Assembly (NCBI GenBank): GCA_027081495.1
Contig: JALWKJ010000233.1
Span: 1 to 32,956, forward strand
Source: Campylobacterales bacterium
GTDB taxonomy: Bacteria > Campylobacterota > Campylobacteria > Campylobacterales > QNZT01
DNA: 32,956 bases
Reading direction: 5' to 3'
Part shown: positions 1 to 8,189 of the stretch, in pieces
Position numbering within the stretch: position 1 is the stretch's first letter
Layout of the letters: the number at the start of each line of letters is the position of its first letter
Made by a program: the position numbers and the translations under genes
Notes under the pieces: generated by a model
Seen by the model: the letters and a program-made list of their open reading frames with translations, nothing else
What the model was told of the DNA's origin: nothing
Database searches by the model: none

Positions 1-606
1 GTAATAACGGATCGGTTTAACGATAGTTTTTGAAGGCTTACCGTTTTTATGGATTTTTACTTTTAATTTTATCTCCGTAAAATCCATGTTCTTTTTTATC
101 GGTTCATCGATAATCAAATCGTTCATTACCCTACCCTTAACAAAAGCTAGGTATCCTTTTTTTACTTCCCTGTTTTCAAAAGAGATCTTTATGGCTCTTT
201 GTGCAGCAGGATTTTTCGCTGTTACCAAAATCCCGCTTGTCTCTTTGTCTATTCTGTGCGCTATATTCGCGGCGTCTCCAAAAAGGTATTTTACTTCATG
301 TGTCATGGAATAAGATGTATCTTTACCCGTAGGATGAACAAGGACGCCGCTTGGTTTGTCAAATATCGCGATATCAGGTGTTTGAAAGATGGGCAAAAGA
401 TTTCTACTTTTTGGAGTAAAAACGATGATCCCGACGATACCGTTGATAGAGGCTGATTTTTTCACCAGAATCTTTCCGTTGACTATAACCTTTTTTCGAT
501 CGATAAGTCTTTGAGCCTCCTTCATAGAGTAGCCAAGCTCGTCAATTAAAAACTTAAAAGCTTTAATTTTCCTTGATAGATGATACTGCTTTATTTTATA
601 TGACAA
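1..606 (-). CDS. RluA-family pseudouridine synthase with S4 domain (partial, C-terminus beyond left edge)
   Basis: Isomerises specific uridines of rRNA (or tRNA) to pseudouridine. 202 residues are visible on the minus strand with no stop before the window edge. An S4-type RNA-binding segment lies at about residues 16-55 (KAFKFLIDELGYS, then LIDRKKVIVNGK). The catalytic domain follows, with FDKPSGVLVHP at 82-92 and the RluA active-site loop HRIDKETSG at 117-125, where D120 is the expected catalytic aspartate. There is no ATG at the front. The TTG at 606 is preceded by AAAAGG about 9 bases upstream, and an in-frame stop lies 14 codons further up, so TTG is the best start. It is divergent from purB, an arrangement I also know from Campylobacter (Cj0022c-purB-nrdA). 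The exact target uridine cannot be read from the sequence. Confidence 0.9.
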   Translation of the reverse strand, partial: MSYKIKQYHLSRKIKAFKFLIDELGYSMKEAQRLIDRKKVIVNGKILVKKSASINGIVGIIVFTPKSRNLLPIFQTPDIAIFDKPSGVLVHPTGKDTSYSMTHEVKYLFGDAANIAHRIDKETSGILVTAKNPAAQRAIKISFENREVKKGYLAFVKGRVMNDLIIDEPIKKNMDFTEIKLKVKIHKNGKPSKTIVKPIRYY

Positions 607-640
607 AATTAATACCCTTTTAACTGGATTTAAATTCAGT

Positions 641-649
641 TGTTATAAT
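641..649 (+). promoter_or_regulatory. Extended -10 promoter for purB-nrdA
   Basis: TGTTATAAT at 641-649 is a perfect extended -10 (TG-n-TATAAT), 71 bases before the purB ATG. No convincing -35 is seen, which is usual for sigma-70 promoters in this phylum. The same nine bases recur at 14756-14764 (minus strand) and 21514-21522. The site also lies just upstream of the divergent pseudouridine synthase gene. Confidence 0.65.
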
Positions 650-720
650 ATATAAATATATAAAAGAGCTACATTATCTCAAATATTTTATAAAAACTAC
701 TCATAACAACAGGATATGGC

Positions 721-2049
721 ATGATAGAGAGATACGCAAGAAAAGTGATGAAGGAAAAATGGACGCAACAAGCAAAATACGACGCTTGGTTGAAAGTTGA
801 AAAAGCCGCTGTAAAAGCATGGAATAAATTAGGGCTTGTTCCCGACGAAGATTGTGAGAAAATAGTTAAAAACGCATCGTTTGATATATCGAGAATCGAT
901 GAGATTGAAAAAGAGACAAGGCACGATGTGATCGCGTTTTTGACTAGCGTGTCTGAAAGTCTGGGAGAAGAGAGCAGGTGGGTTCATTACGGGATGACAA
1001 GCTCCGACTGCATAGATACCGCGGTTGCGCTTCAAATGAAGGATTCGTTGGAGATTATCTTAGAAGATATGAAAATTTTAATGGAAGCGATCAAAAAAAG
1101 AGCCTATGAACACAAAATGACTCTTATGGTAGGAAGAAGTCACGGTATTCATGGAGAACCTATAACATTTGGACTTGTGCTCGCTATTTGGTATGATGAG
1201 ATGAAAAGAAATCTTGAAAACCTAAAACAAGCCATGGATGTTATCTCAGTCGGAAAAATAAGCGGGGCGATGGGCAATTTCGCTCACGCACCTATGGAAC
1301 TAGAAGAGTATGTATGCAACGAATTGGGATTAAAAGCGGCTCCTGTTTCCAATCAAGTCATTCAGAGAGATAGATATGCAAATCTTTTAAATGCGCTTGC
1401 CCTACTCGCTTCAAGCTGCGAAAAAATTGCGGTAGCGATAAGACATTATCAAAGAACGGAAGTTTATGAAGCCGAAGAATTTTTTGCGAAAGGTCAAAAA
1501 GGTTCATCCGCGATGCCTCACAAAAGAAATCCCGTGCTTAGTGAAAACATTACCGGACTTTGCAGAATGATAAGATCATATGCTTTACCGGCTTTGGAAA
1601 ATGTCGCATTGTGGCATGAAAGAGACATAAGTCACTCTAGCGTTGAAAGGTTTATACTGCCTGATGGGTTTATTACGACGGATTTTATGCTTAATCGTTT
1701 AAGCGGCGTAATTGAAAAACTCGTAGTCTATCCCGAAAATATGATGAAAAATTTAAATATGACGGGAGGACTCGTCTTTTCACAAAGAGTTTTGTTAGAA
1801 CTTCCAAAACAGGGGCTTTCAAGAGAAGAGTCTTATAAAATCGTACAAAGAAACGCCATGAAAGTATGGGCTGATCTTCAGCAAGGCAAATCGGCTCTTA
1901 ACGAAAAAGGAGAATCACTCTACCTTCAATATCTGTTGAACGATAAAGAGTTAAGAGAAAAGCTTTCCGAAGAAGCCATAAGAGAATGCTTTGATTACGA
2001 TTACTATACGAAAAATGTTGATAAAATTTTTAATAGGGTTTTTAGATAA
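721..2049 (+). CDS. purB: Adenylosuccinate lyase
   Basis: Cytoplasmic enzyme of purine synthesis. It splits SAICAR to AICAR plus fumarate and adenylosuccinate to AMP plus fumarate. The 442-residue length is normal for the family. The fumarase/aspartase superfamily signature GSSAMPHKRNP is at residues 261-271 and carries the flexible catalytic loop. Other conserved blocks are HYGMTSSDCIDTA near residue 99 and VGRSHGIHGEP near 139, which supplies the catalytic histidine region. The ATG has AGGA at 711-714, six bases upstream. The stop overlaps the nrdA start by one base (TAATG), so purB and nrdA are co-transcribed and probably translationally coupled, linking purine supply to deoxynucleotide production. 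Confidence 0.97.
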   Translation: MIERYARKVMKEKWTQQAKYDAWLKVEKAAVKAWNKLGLVPDEDCEKIVKNASFDISRIDEIEKETRHDVIAFLTSVSESLGEESRWVHYGMTSSDCIDTAVALQMKDSLEIILEDMKILMEAIKKRAYEHKMTLMVGRSHGIHGEPITFGLVLAIWYDEMKRNLENLKQAMDVISVGKISGAMGNFAHAPMELEEYVCNELGLKAAPVSNQVIQRDRYANLLNALALLASSCEKIAVAIRHYQRTEVYEAEEFFAKGQKGSSAMPHKRNPVLSENITGLCRMIRSYALPALENVALWHERDISHSSVERFILPDGFITTDFMLNRLSGVIEKLVVYPENMMKNLNMTGGLVFSQRVLLELPKQGLSREESYKIVQRNAMKVWADLQQGKSALNEKGESLYLQYLLNDKELREKLSEEAIRECFDYDYYTKNVDKIFNRVFR

Positions 2050-4427
2050 TGACAAGCAAAATGATAACCGTTACTAAAAGAAGCGGGCGAATCGAACCGC
2101 TGGATATTACAAAGATTCAAAAATATACCGGAGAAGCCGTTGAAGGATTGAAAAATGTTAGCCAGAGCGAACTGGAACTTGATGCTAAAATTCAATTTCG
2201 AGATAAAATAACGACAGAAGAGATACAAAAAACTCTAATAGGAACCGCCGTTGATAAAATAGATGTAGATCGACCCGATTGGACATTTGTTGCCGCGAGA
2301 CTCTTTTTATATGATCTTTATCACAAAGTTAGTAGATTTACCGGATATACTTCGCTAAAAGAGTATTTCCAAAGAGGGGAAAAAGAGGGTAGAATCGTAC
2401 TAGGACTCAAAGAAAAATACGATCTGGAAGATCTTGATAATTATATAAAGCCTCAAAGAGATTTACAGTTTACATATCTTGGTATCAGAACTTTATACGA
2501 TAGATATCTATTAAAAGACAAAAAGGGAAATCCGATCGAATTGCCTCAGCATATGTTTATGGCTATTGCGATGTTTTTAGCGCAAAATGAGTTTAATCCG
2601 CAGGATTGGGCAAAGAAATTTTACGACCTCATATCGAAATTTGAAGTTATGCTCGCGACTCCGACCTTATCAAACGCCAGAACGCCGAGACATCAGTTGA
2701 GCTCTTGCTATATAGGAAGTACGCCCGATAACATAGAAGGAATATTCGACGGGTATAAAGAGATGGCGCTTTTGAGTAAATTTGGAGGCGGAATAGGCTG
2801 GGATTGGTCGAGTGTAAGAGGTCTTGGAAGCTCTATAGACGGACATAAAAACGCCGCCGGAGGAATCGTTCCGTTTTTGAAAATCGCCAACGATGTAGCC
2901 GTTGCCGTTGATCAACTCGGAACGAGAAAAGGAGCTATCGCGGTATATGTCGAGCCTTGGCATATAGATGTGCTTGATTTTCTCGACCTTAAAAAGAATT
3001 CGGGCGAAGAGAGAAGAAGAGCCCATGACCTTTTTCCCGCTCTTTGGATAAACGATATATTTATGAGAAGGGTAGAAGAAAACGGCGTATGGACGCTATT
3101 TGATCCGTTAGATACTCCCGATCTTCCTATGCTTTACGGAAAAGAGTTTGAAAAAAGATTTTTGGAGTATGAAAAAGACGAAACGATAATCAAAGAGAGA
3201 ATAAACGCAAAAGAGCTTTGGAAAAAGATACTTCTTAGTTATTTTGAAACAGGTAATCCGTTTTTGTGTTTTAAAGATAGCGCAAATTTTACAAATCCAA
3301 ATAAACACAAAGGCGTGATAAGAAGTTCAAATCTTTGTACCGAAATTTTTCAAAATACCGATCCAAATTATTATAAAGTCAAACTCTCTTTTGAAGACGG
3401 TTCCGTCATGTTTCTTAATGAAGAAGAGGATGTAGCGGTAGATGCGGGGATCGTTAAAAAAGCAAAAAAAATAACGGCTCTTGATAGTATAAACGGTAAA
3501 CAGGTTTATATAGTCGAAAAAGAAAAGAGGGATGGAAAAACCGCCGTTTGTAATCTCGCAAGCGTCAATTTATCAAAGATAAATACCAAAGAAGATATCG
3601 AAAGAGTTATGCCTGTCGCCGTCAGGATGCTGGATAATGTGATAGATCTTAACTTTTATCCTCTGGATAAAGTTAAAAAAACAAATCTAAAAAGCCGCTC
3701 TATAGGTTTGGGTGTGATGGGTGAAGCGCAAATGCTTGCACAACAAAAGATAAAATGGGGAAGCGATGAGCATTTAACTAAAATTGACGAAGTTATGGAA
3801 ATGATAAGTTACAATGTTATAAAAGCTTCTTCAAATCTCGCGCTTGAAAAAGGCTCATATCCCGATTTTGAAGGCTCAAATTGGTCAAAAGGTATTTTCC
3901 CGATAGATGTTGCTAACGAAGAGGCGAAAAAACTTGTCGATCGCGGAGGTTTGTTCGGATATATATACAATTGGCAAAAACTTAAAGAAAAAGTAAAAAA
4001 AGACGGTATGCGAAACGGTTATCTCATGGCGATAGCTCCCACTAGTTCCATATCGATACTCGTAGGTACTACACAAGCGATAGAGCCGGTTTATAAAAGA
4101 AAATGGTTTGAAGAAAATTTGAGCGGAATGATTCCCGTAGTAGCTCCAAAACTTGATGCGGAGAATTGGCAATATTATACGCCCGCTTACGATCTTGATC
4201 AAAGAGCGCTGATAAAAGCCGGAGCCGTAAGACAAAAATGGATAGATCAAGGACAAAGTTTGAATATATTTTTGACACTGGATAAAGCCAGCGGAAAATA
4301 TTTGAATGATATTTATATGCTTGGGTGGAAACTCGGACTTAAATCTACATATTATCTTCGCAGCCAATCTCCCGAGAGTGAACAAAGCGTAGCCGATAGA
4401 AGTATGGAGTGTTTAAGCTGTCAATGA
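2049..4427 (+). CDS. nrdA: Ribonucleoside-diphosphate reductase, class Ia alpha subunit
   Basis: Reduces ribonucleoside diphosphates to deoxyribonucleotides together with the radical-bearing beta subunit NrdB. The N-terminal ATP-cone is visible at about residues 5-95 (VTKRSGRIEPLDITKIQ). Active-site cysteines are C220 in LSSCYIG, C430 in NLCTEI (radical-bearing cysteine, flanked by N428 and E432) and C501 in AVCNLASVNL. The protein ends in MECLSCQ, the paired cysteines that re-reduce the active site. C430 and C501 are 71 residues apart against 23 in the E. coli enzyme, so an extra segment of about 48 residues sits there. The length of 792 fits class Ia. nrdB is not in the window. The start overlaps the purB stop by one base. 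Confidence 0.97.
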   Translation: MTSKMITVTKRSGRIEPLDITKIQKYTGEAVEGLKNVSQSELELDAKIQFRDKITTEEIQKTLIGTAVDKIDVDRPDWTFVAARLFLYDLYHKVSRFTGYTSLKEYFQRGEKEGRIVLGLKEKYDLEDLDNYIKPQRDLQFTYLGIRTLYDRYLLKDKKGNPIELPQHMFMAIAMFLAQNEFNPQDWAKKFYDLISKFEVMLATPTLSNARTPRHQLSSCYIGSTPDNIEGIFDGYKEMALLSKFGGGIGWDWSSVRGLGSSIDGHKNAAGGIVPFLKIANDVAVAVDQLGTRKGAIAVYVEPWHIDVLDFLDLKKNSGEERRRAHDLFPALWINDIFMRRVEENGVWTLFDPLDTPDLPMLYGKEFEKRFLEYEKDETIIKERINAKELWKKILLSYFETGNPFLCFKDSANFTNPNKHKGVIRSSNLCTEIFQNTDPNYYKVKLSFEDGSVMFLNEEEDVAVDAGIVKKAKKITALDSINGKQVYIVEKEKRDGKTAVCNLASVNLSKINTKEDIERVMPVAVRMLDNVIDLNFYPLDKVKKTNLKSRSIGLGVMGEAQMLAQQKIKWGSDEHLTKIDEVMEMISYNVIKASSNLALEKGSYPDFEGSNWSKGIFPIDVANEEAKKLVDRGGLFGYIYNWQKLKEKVKKDGMRNGYLMAIAPTSSISILVGTTQAIEPVYKRKWFEENLSGMIPVVAPKLDAENWQYYTPAYDLDQRALIKAGAVRQKWIDQGQSLNIFLTLDKASGKYLNDIYMLGWKLGLKSTYYLRSQSPESEQSVADRSMECLSCQ

Positions 4428-4582
4428 TTGTTGATTGAATTGTATTATATTATATTTCTTTAAAAATATTAAAATTTAAATTAATTTAAATCTGATGCAA
4501 AATTCAATACAATATTTTGCTGATAGTTCGCTTAATGACAATAGTCGGTTAAGCTTCTTATTGCAAAGGAGTATTTGTAAAA
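4428..4582. other. AT-rich intergenic region with two inverted repeats
   Basis: This 155-base gap between nrdA and the OmpA-like gene is very AT-rich. It holds an 18-base AT-only perfect palindrome at 4474-4491 and a second dyad, GCAAAAT (4497-4503) with ATTTTGC (4514-4520), loop of 10. Neither is followed by a T-run, so they do not look like intrinsic terminators. They may be operator sites or parts of a promoter for the downstream gene. AAAGGAG at 4565-4571 is the ribosome binding site of the next gene. Confidence 0.5.
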
Positions 4583-5695
4583 ATGAGCAGTAAAGTTATA
4601 ATGTTCTTAGGAACAGTGATAAGCGTATTGGTTATATATCTGTGTGTATATTATAAAAAAGATGAAATTGCGTTGTTTTTGGGAGTCGATCAAGCTTTGG
4701 AGACTCAAAAAGTCGCCGCCGCAGACAAGAATGATAAAAAAAGGGATGAAACAAGCCTTGAGCCCAAAGAGGAAATAGAAGAGATAGTAGAGGTAAATTC
4801 AAAAAATGAAGCTAAAGAAAATGTTTTTGAAGAGTCGCCGGAAATAGAAAAAAAAGAGAAAGTCGTAACGGAAAAATCCGATCCGGCATTTGGTTTAATG
4901 CTCGGGGAGATGACAAAAATCGTCGGTATGTTAACACCCCGCGATAGATCTAAATCTTTGATAACATATATCGAAAATTATTGTCAAGAGCATAAATGCG
5001 ATAAAGATATCAGATATAGTGAAGATATAAAAGATGTTATTTGGCAAAAAGGGATTGTAAAACTTATAAAGTTTCTCAATGAAGAGAGGATTGAAAAAGG
5101 TTCTATTTTTGTAAATAGCAATGTGTTGAAAGTCGAGGGTGAAATAACTTCAGTCGATCAAAAAAGAAGATTGACGGATATATTGACATCTCTTAAAAAC
5201 GACGGGCTTGAGGTTGTAGATCAAAGCGTAGAGTTGCTTATAAATACGAAAAAACCGGATATTGAACAAGCTGAGAAAGTAAAAAAAGATGAACAGGAAT
5301 CTACAAAAAATGACATGCAAGAAAAAAGCTCTAAAATATCCGGAAATGAAATCCGGGAAAAAATAGATAAAATCCTTTTAGACAATCCTATAGAGTTTGA
5401 TTCTAAAAACAGCAAACTTTCCCAAAAAAGCAAAGAGACGCTTGAGAAAATCGCAAATTTGCTAAATAGCGCCGACATAAAAAAGATAGAGGTAGCTTCT
5501 TACTCTCAAAAAACAGATGACGATATTTATCAAAAAGTAATAAGCCAAAAAAAATCTGATATTGTTAAAAAATATTTGATAAAAAAGGGATTGACTCAAG
5601 TAGTGTCCAAAGGATACGGATCAACCGGTTTTAGATATATCGAAAATCCGCAAGATCCTCGCAATAAACGCATAGAAATAAAAATTTTAAAATAA
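4583..5695 (+). CDS. Membrane-anchored protein with BON-like segment and degenerate OmpA-like C-terminal domain
   Basis: 370 residues. One N-terminal membrane segment (about 4-24) would leave the rest in the periplasm. Residues 36-100 are a Lys/Glu-rich linker. A cysteine pair (C134, C139) could form a disulfide. Residues 173-222 resemble a BON-type alpha/beta fold (VLKVEGEITSVDQKRRLTDI). Residues 262-369 have the OmpA/MotB layout: IEFDSKNSKLSQKSKETLEK, then KKYLIKKGL, then GYGSTG and NKRIEIKIL. However the peptidoglycan-binding aspartate loop (usually GHTD) reads ASYSQ, and the usual binding arginine in the LSxxRA helix is lysine (ISQKKS), so canonical diaminopimelate binding is doubtful. 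The ATG has AAAGGAG 11 bases upstream. It is followed 10 bases later by a coiled-coil membrane protein, so the two probably form an operon. The cellular role is unknown. Confidence 0.8.
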   Translation: MSSKVIMFLGTVISVLVIYLCVYYKKDEIALFLGVDQALETQKVAAADKNDKKRDETSLEPKEEIEEIVEVNSKNEAKENVFEESPEIEKKEKVVTEKSDPAFGLMLGEMTKIVGMLTPRDRSKSLITYIENYCQEHKCDKDIRYSEDIKDVIWQKGIVKLIKFLNEERIEKGSIFVNSNVLKVEGEITSVDQKRRLTDILTSLKNDGLEVVDQSVELLINTKKPDIEQAEKVKKDEQESTKNDMQEKSSKISGNEIREKIDKILLDNPIEFDSKNSKLSQKSKETLEKIANLLNSADIKKIEVASYSQKTDDDIYQKVISQKKSDIVKKYLIKKGLTQVVSKGYGSTGFRYIENPQDPRNKRIEIKILK

Positions 5696-5705
5696 AGGTA
5701 ATCAA

Positions 5706-6707
5706 ATGGAAGCTATGACCGTGATTGTAATGAAGATGTTGTTTTGGCTTATAGCGGTTTTGTTAATAGGTCTGTTTTTTGGATATTGGTTTGCCAAAGC
5801 TAGGATAAAAGAGTTTTATGAGGATAAAATAGACGCGCTTCAAGAGTTGGGTGAAGCCAAAGCGAAAAGACTTGAAATAGCAAACGCAAAATACGGAAAC
5901 TTGGAAGTTGAGCACAAAAGGCTTAAAAATCGCTGGCTTGAACATGAAAAAGAGATAGAATCAAATGTGCAAAAAGCCAAAGAACTTGAGGAAAAAGTAG
6001 AAAAGCTAAAGATTGAAAATGAAGAGATGAACGCTTATATGAAAAATCTCGAACATGAAAATTCAAAAAAAGATCAAGAGATTTTAAATTGCAACAGCGA
6101 GCTGGAGCAGTTAAGAAAAGATCAAAAAAATTTACTGCAAGAGCTTGAGAATCTAAAAAAAGAGCTTGAAGTATCTAAAAAAACAAGAGTCAATGATCTG
6201 GAGTTGATAAAAAAACTTGAAGAAGATGTGTTAAAAAAAGAGGAACATATCAAAAACGCGACTGATGAAATGTTGAAACTTCAGCAAAAAGTCGATCTTC
6301 TCTCGGCGGAAAAAGAGACATTTAAAAAAGATGCTAGACAATTAAAAAATATTGTAGAAGAGAGAGACGATTATGTGAAACAGACTAAAAGTCTAACCGA
6401 TAAGCTGGCTTTGCTTGAAAAAGAAAAAGGCTTGCTATCGCTTAAAGTTCAAGAACTTAAAAGCAGGGTGGCAAACAGTGAGAAAAAAAAGGATGATACG
6501 ATCGATACGCAAATGGAAAAAGAGATAACCGACTCGTTAAACGAGATCAAAACGCATCTAGCTCAAAAAAGCGTAGAATTAAGCGGTCAAGACAAAGCTA
6601 AAATCTTGCAGGAAATTGAACAGTTTGAAGAAGAAATTGAAAAAGAGGAGAAAAAGAGATCTATTTTAAATTTTGCAAAAGGAATATTGGCAAAACTAAA
6701 AAAGTAG
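5706..6707 (+). CDS. Membrane-anchored coiled-coil protein of unknown function
   Basis: 333 residues. A single membrane segment at about residues 8-29 (LFWLIAVLLIGLFFGYWF) is followed by a nearly unbroken Lys/Glu/Leu heptad-rich coiled coil from about 33 to 315. A short basic-hydrophobic tail (ILNFAKGILAKLKK) ends the protein. No enzymatic motif is visible. AAAGG at 5696-5700 is five bases before the ATG. The gene begins 10 bases after the OmpA-like gene, so the pair probably works together, for example as an envelope-spanning or scaffold element. That role is inference only. Resemblance to SMC or myosin-like proteins reflects coiled-coil composition and should not be read as homology. Confidence 0.75.
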   Translation: MEAMTVIVMKMLFWLIAVLLIGLFFGYWFAKARIKEFYEDKIDALQELGEAKAKRLEIANAKYGNLEVEHKRLKNRWLEHEKEIESNVQKAKELEEKVEKLKIENEEMNAYMKNLEHENSKKDQEILNCNSELEQLRKDQKNLLQELENLKKELEVSKKTRVNDLELIKKLEEDVLKKEEHIKNATDEMLKLQQKVDLLSAEKETFKKDARQLKNIVEERDDYVKQTKSLTDKLALLEKEKGLLSLKVQELKSRVANSEKKKDDTIDTQMEKEITDSLNEIKTHLAQKSVELSGQDKAKILQEIEQFEEEIEKEEKKRSILNFAKGILAKLKK

Positions 6708-6738
6708 TCAAATCAGTATAAACTATGTTAAGATAGAT

Positions 6739-6744
6739 TATAAT
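6739..6744 (+). promoter_or_regulatory. -10 element upstream of the AAA+/Fis-like gene
   Basis: TATAAT at 6739-6744 lies 22 bases before the ATG at 6767. GGGAG at 6756-6760 is the ribosome binding site. No -35 and no TG extension are seen, so this is a moderate call. Confidence 0.45.
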
Positions 6745-6766
6745 TTGCTCATACCGGGAGTGAATT

Positions 6767-7495
6767 ATGGTCAATTTTATAGCAAAATCCGATGAACTAA
6801 GTAAAATAGTAAAAAGCCTTTCGTTAATTAAGAATTTTTTCGTATCGTCACTATTGATCGGAGAAGACGGTATCGGTAAAAAAACGCTTGCTAGATATAC
6901 GCTTCCGCAAGCTGTGGAAGCGGATGGGAACGATCTTAAAGCTTTGCTTAAAGCTCTTGAACAAAATGATGAAATAATTATAACGAATTTTGAGAAAGTT
7001 TCGAATTTCCAAGCTCTAAATTTTGATAATAAAAGAATCATAGCCACCGCAAGATATCAACCCAAAGATATATATGTGGACGATCTATTCGGTTATATAT
7101 ATGAGATTAAACCACTTAGAAAAAGACCCCAAGACGCTAAAGAGTTAGCTAAACTTTTTTATAACGAAGCAAAAGAGGTACTCTCTATCGACGGCGAAAT
7201 ATCGTTTGATGTTCAAAAATTAGATTTAACCGAGAATAGCAAATCTCTTAAAAGATATGTCTATAAAGAGTTGATTCAAAGTCAAATAAGCGAAAATGAG
7301 ATAAAAGAGATCATGTATGAGTTTTTTTATAAAAATTTAAACGGCAATAACGACTATAAAGATTTTCTCTATTTGTATGAAAAACCGCTCATAAGAGCCG
7401 GATTGAAAAAATACGGTTCGCAGCTTAAACTTTCCAAAATATTGGGTATAAATAGAAATACTCTTCGTAAAAAGGTAAATGAATATGGATTATAA
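6767..7495 (+). CDS. Shortened NtrC-type AAA+ protein with Fis-type DNA-binding domain
   Basis: 242 residues, against about 450 for a typical sigma-54 activator. Remnants of the AAA+ core appear in the right order. They are a Walker A-like IGEDGIGKKTLAR (31-43, compare GETGTGKE in activators), a weak Walker B position IIITNFEKV (70-78, where the usual DE is replaced), a sensor I-like RIIATARYQPKD (90-101) and PLRKRPQD (116-123), which matches the PLRER-ED block. The GAFTGA loop that contacts sigma-54 is absent, as is a receiver domain. The C-terminus LKLSKILGINRNTLRKKVNE (220-239) is a clear Fis-type helix-turn-helix. It probably binds DNA but is unlikely to activate sigma-54. Its 3' end overlaps the next gene, which suggests a functional pair. 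Confidence 0.75.
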   Translation: MVNFIAKSDELSKIVKSLSLIKNFFVSSLLIGEDGIGKKTLARYTLPQAVEADGNDLKALLKALEQNDEIIITNFEKVSNFQALNFDNKRIIATARYQPKDIYVDDLFGYIYEIKPLRKRPQDAKELAKLFYNEAKEVLSIDGEISFDVQKLDLTENSKSLKRYVYKELIQSQISENEIKEIMYEFFYKNLNGNNDYKDFLYLYEKPLIRAGLKKYGSQLKLSKILGINRNTLRKKVNEYGL

Positions 7496-8189
7496 AGAAT
7501 ATGACGATTATAAATTTTTTATAGAAAACGATAACAATCCGTTTATACTCTTTAACGCCGATAAAAAAATAGCGTATTTAAATATCGCCGCCGAATTTTT
7601 ACTCGGGAAAGTTTCAAAATACGATATATACAATCTCTGCATGACATATGCGCCCAAAGAGTACGGTTCAAAGATGACCTACATAGATCTTAAATTCGAT
7701 GATCTTTCATACTACGGTGTTACGGTAGGTTATCAAGATGAGGAGCATATAGGAATCAGGCTATATCAAAGAGTAAAAAATCGACTTATGAGCGCTAAGG
7801 AATTGAGCAAATATGTAACGACCGATATAAATATGTTGCTTGAGACTTTTATTTCGCTTTTGACTATTAAAAAAGATTACAAAATCAAACTTATAACGGA
7901 TATGGATATACCTGAGTTTAAAATTTCTCAGAATGATTTTTTTAAAATACTAAGAAAATGTTTCGAGACTTTTGATACGACGCAGGGATTGTATATAGCG
8001 TTGAAGATGAGAGTGGGCGAATTTGTCTATGTCAAAAATGAGAGAACGCAGCTTGTAAAACTTGAAATAAGGTCAAAAAGAAGAGATAGAAGTCATGATA
8101 TAGATATAGAAAAGTTGTGTGAAGACAATTATATAGATTTTCTATCCGCCGAAAACAAGATAAGATTAATCATACCTATGCTTAAATAA
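7485..8189 (+). CDS. PAS-like protein with degenerate histidine-kinase-like C-terminus
   Basis: 234 residues from the ATG at 7485, which has AAAAGG 9 bases upstream. An ATG two codons earlier (7479) is only three bases from that site, so 7485 is preferred. The N-terminal part (about 8-95) looks like a PAS fold (NPFILFNADKKIAYLNIAAE). The rest (about 100-234) has the layout of a kinase dimerisation plus ATPase region: IPEFKISQNDFFKILRKCF resembles an N-box helix, and the last strand is IRLIIPML. No phospho-accepting histidine, asparagine N-box or glycine-rich ATP lid is recognisable. It is probably a sensor or partner without kinase activity. It overlaps the upstream AAA+/Fis-like gene, so the two are translated together. 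The function assignment is inference. Confidence 0.65.
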   Translation: MDYKEYDDYKFFIENDNNPFILFNADKKIAYLNIAAEFLLGKVSKYDIYNLCMTYAPKEYGSKMTYIDLKFDDLSYYGVTVGYQDEEHIGIRLYQRVKNRLMSAKELSKYVTTDINMLLETFISLLTIKKDYKIKLITDMDIPEFKISQNDFFKILRKCFETFDTTQGLYIALKMRVGEFVYVKNERTQLVKLEIRSKRRDRSHDIDIEKLCEDNYIDFLSAENKIRLIIPMLK

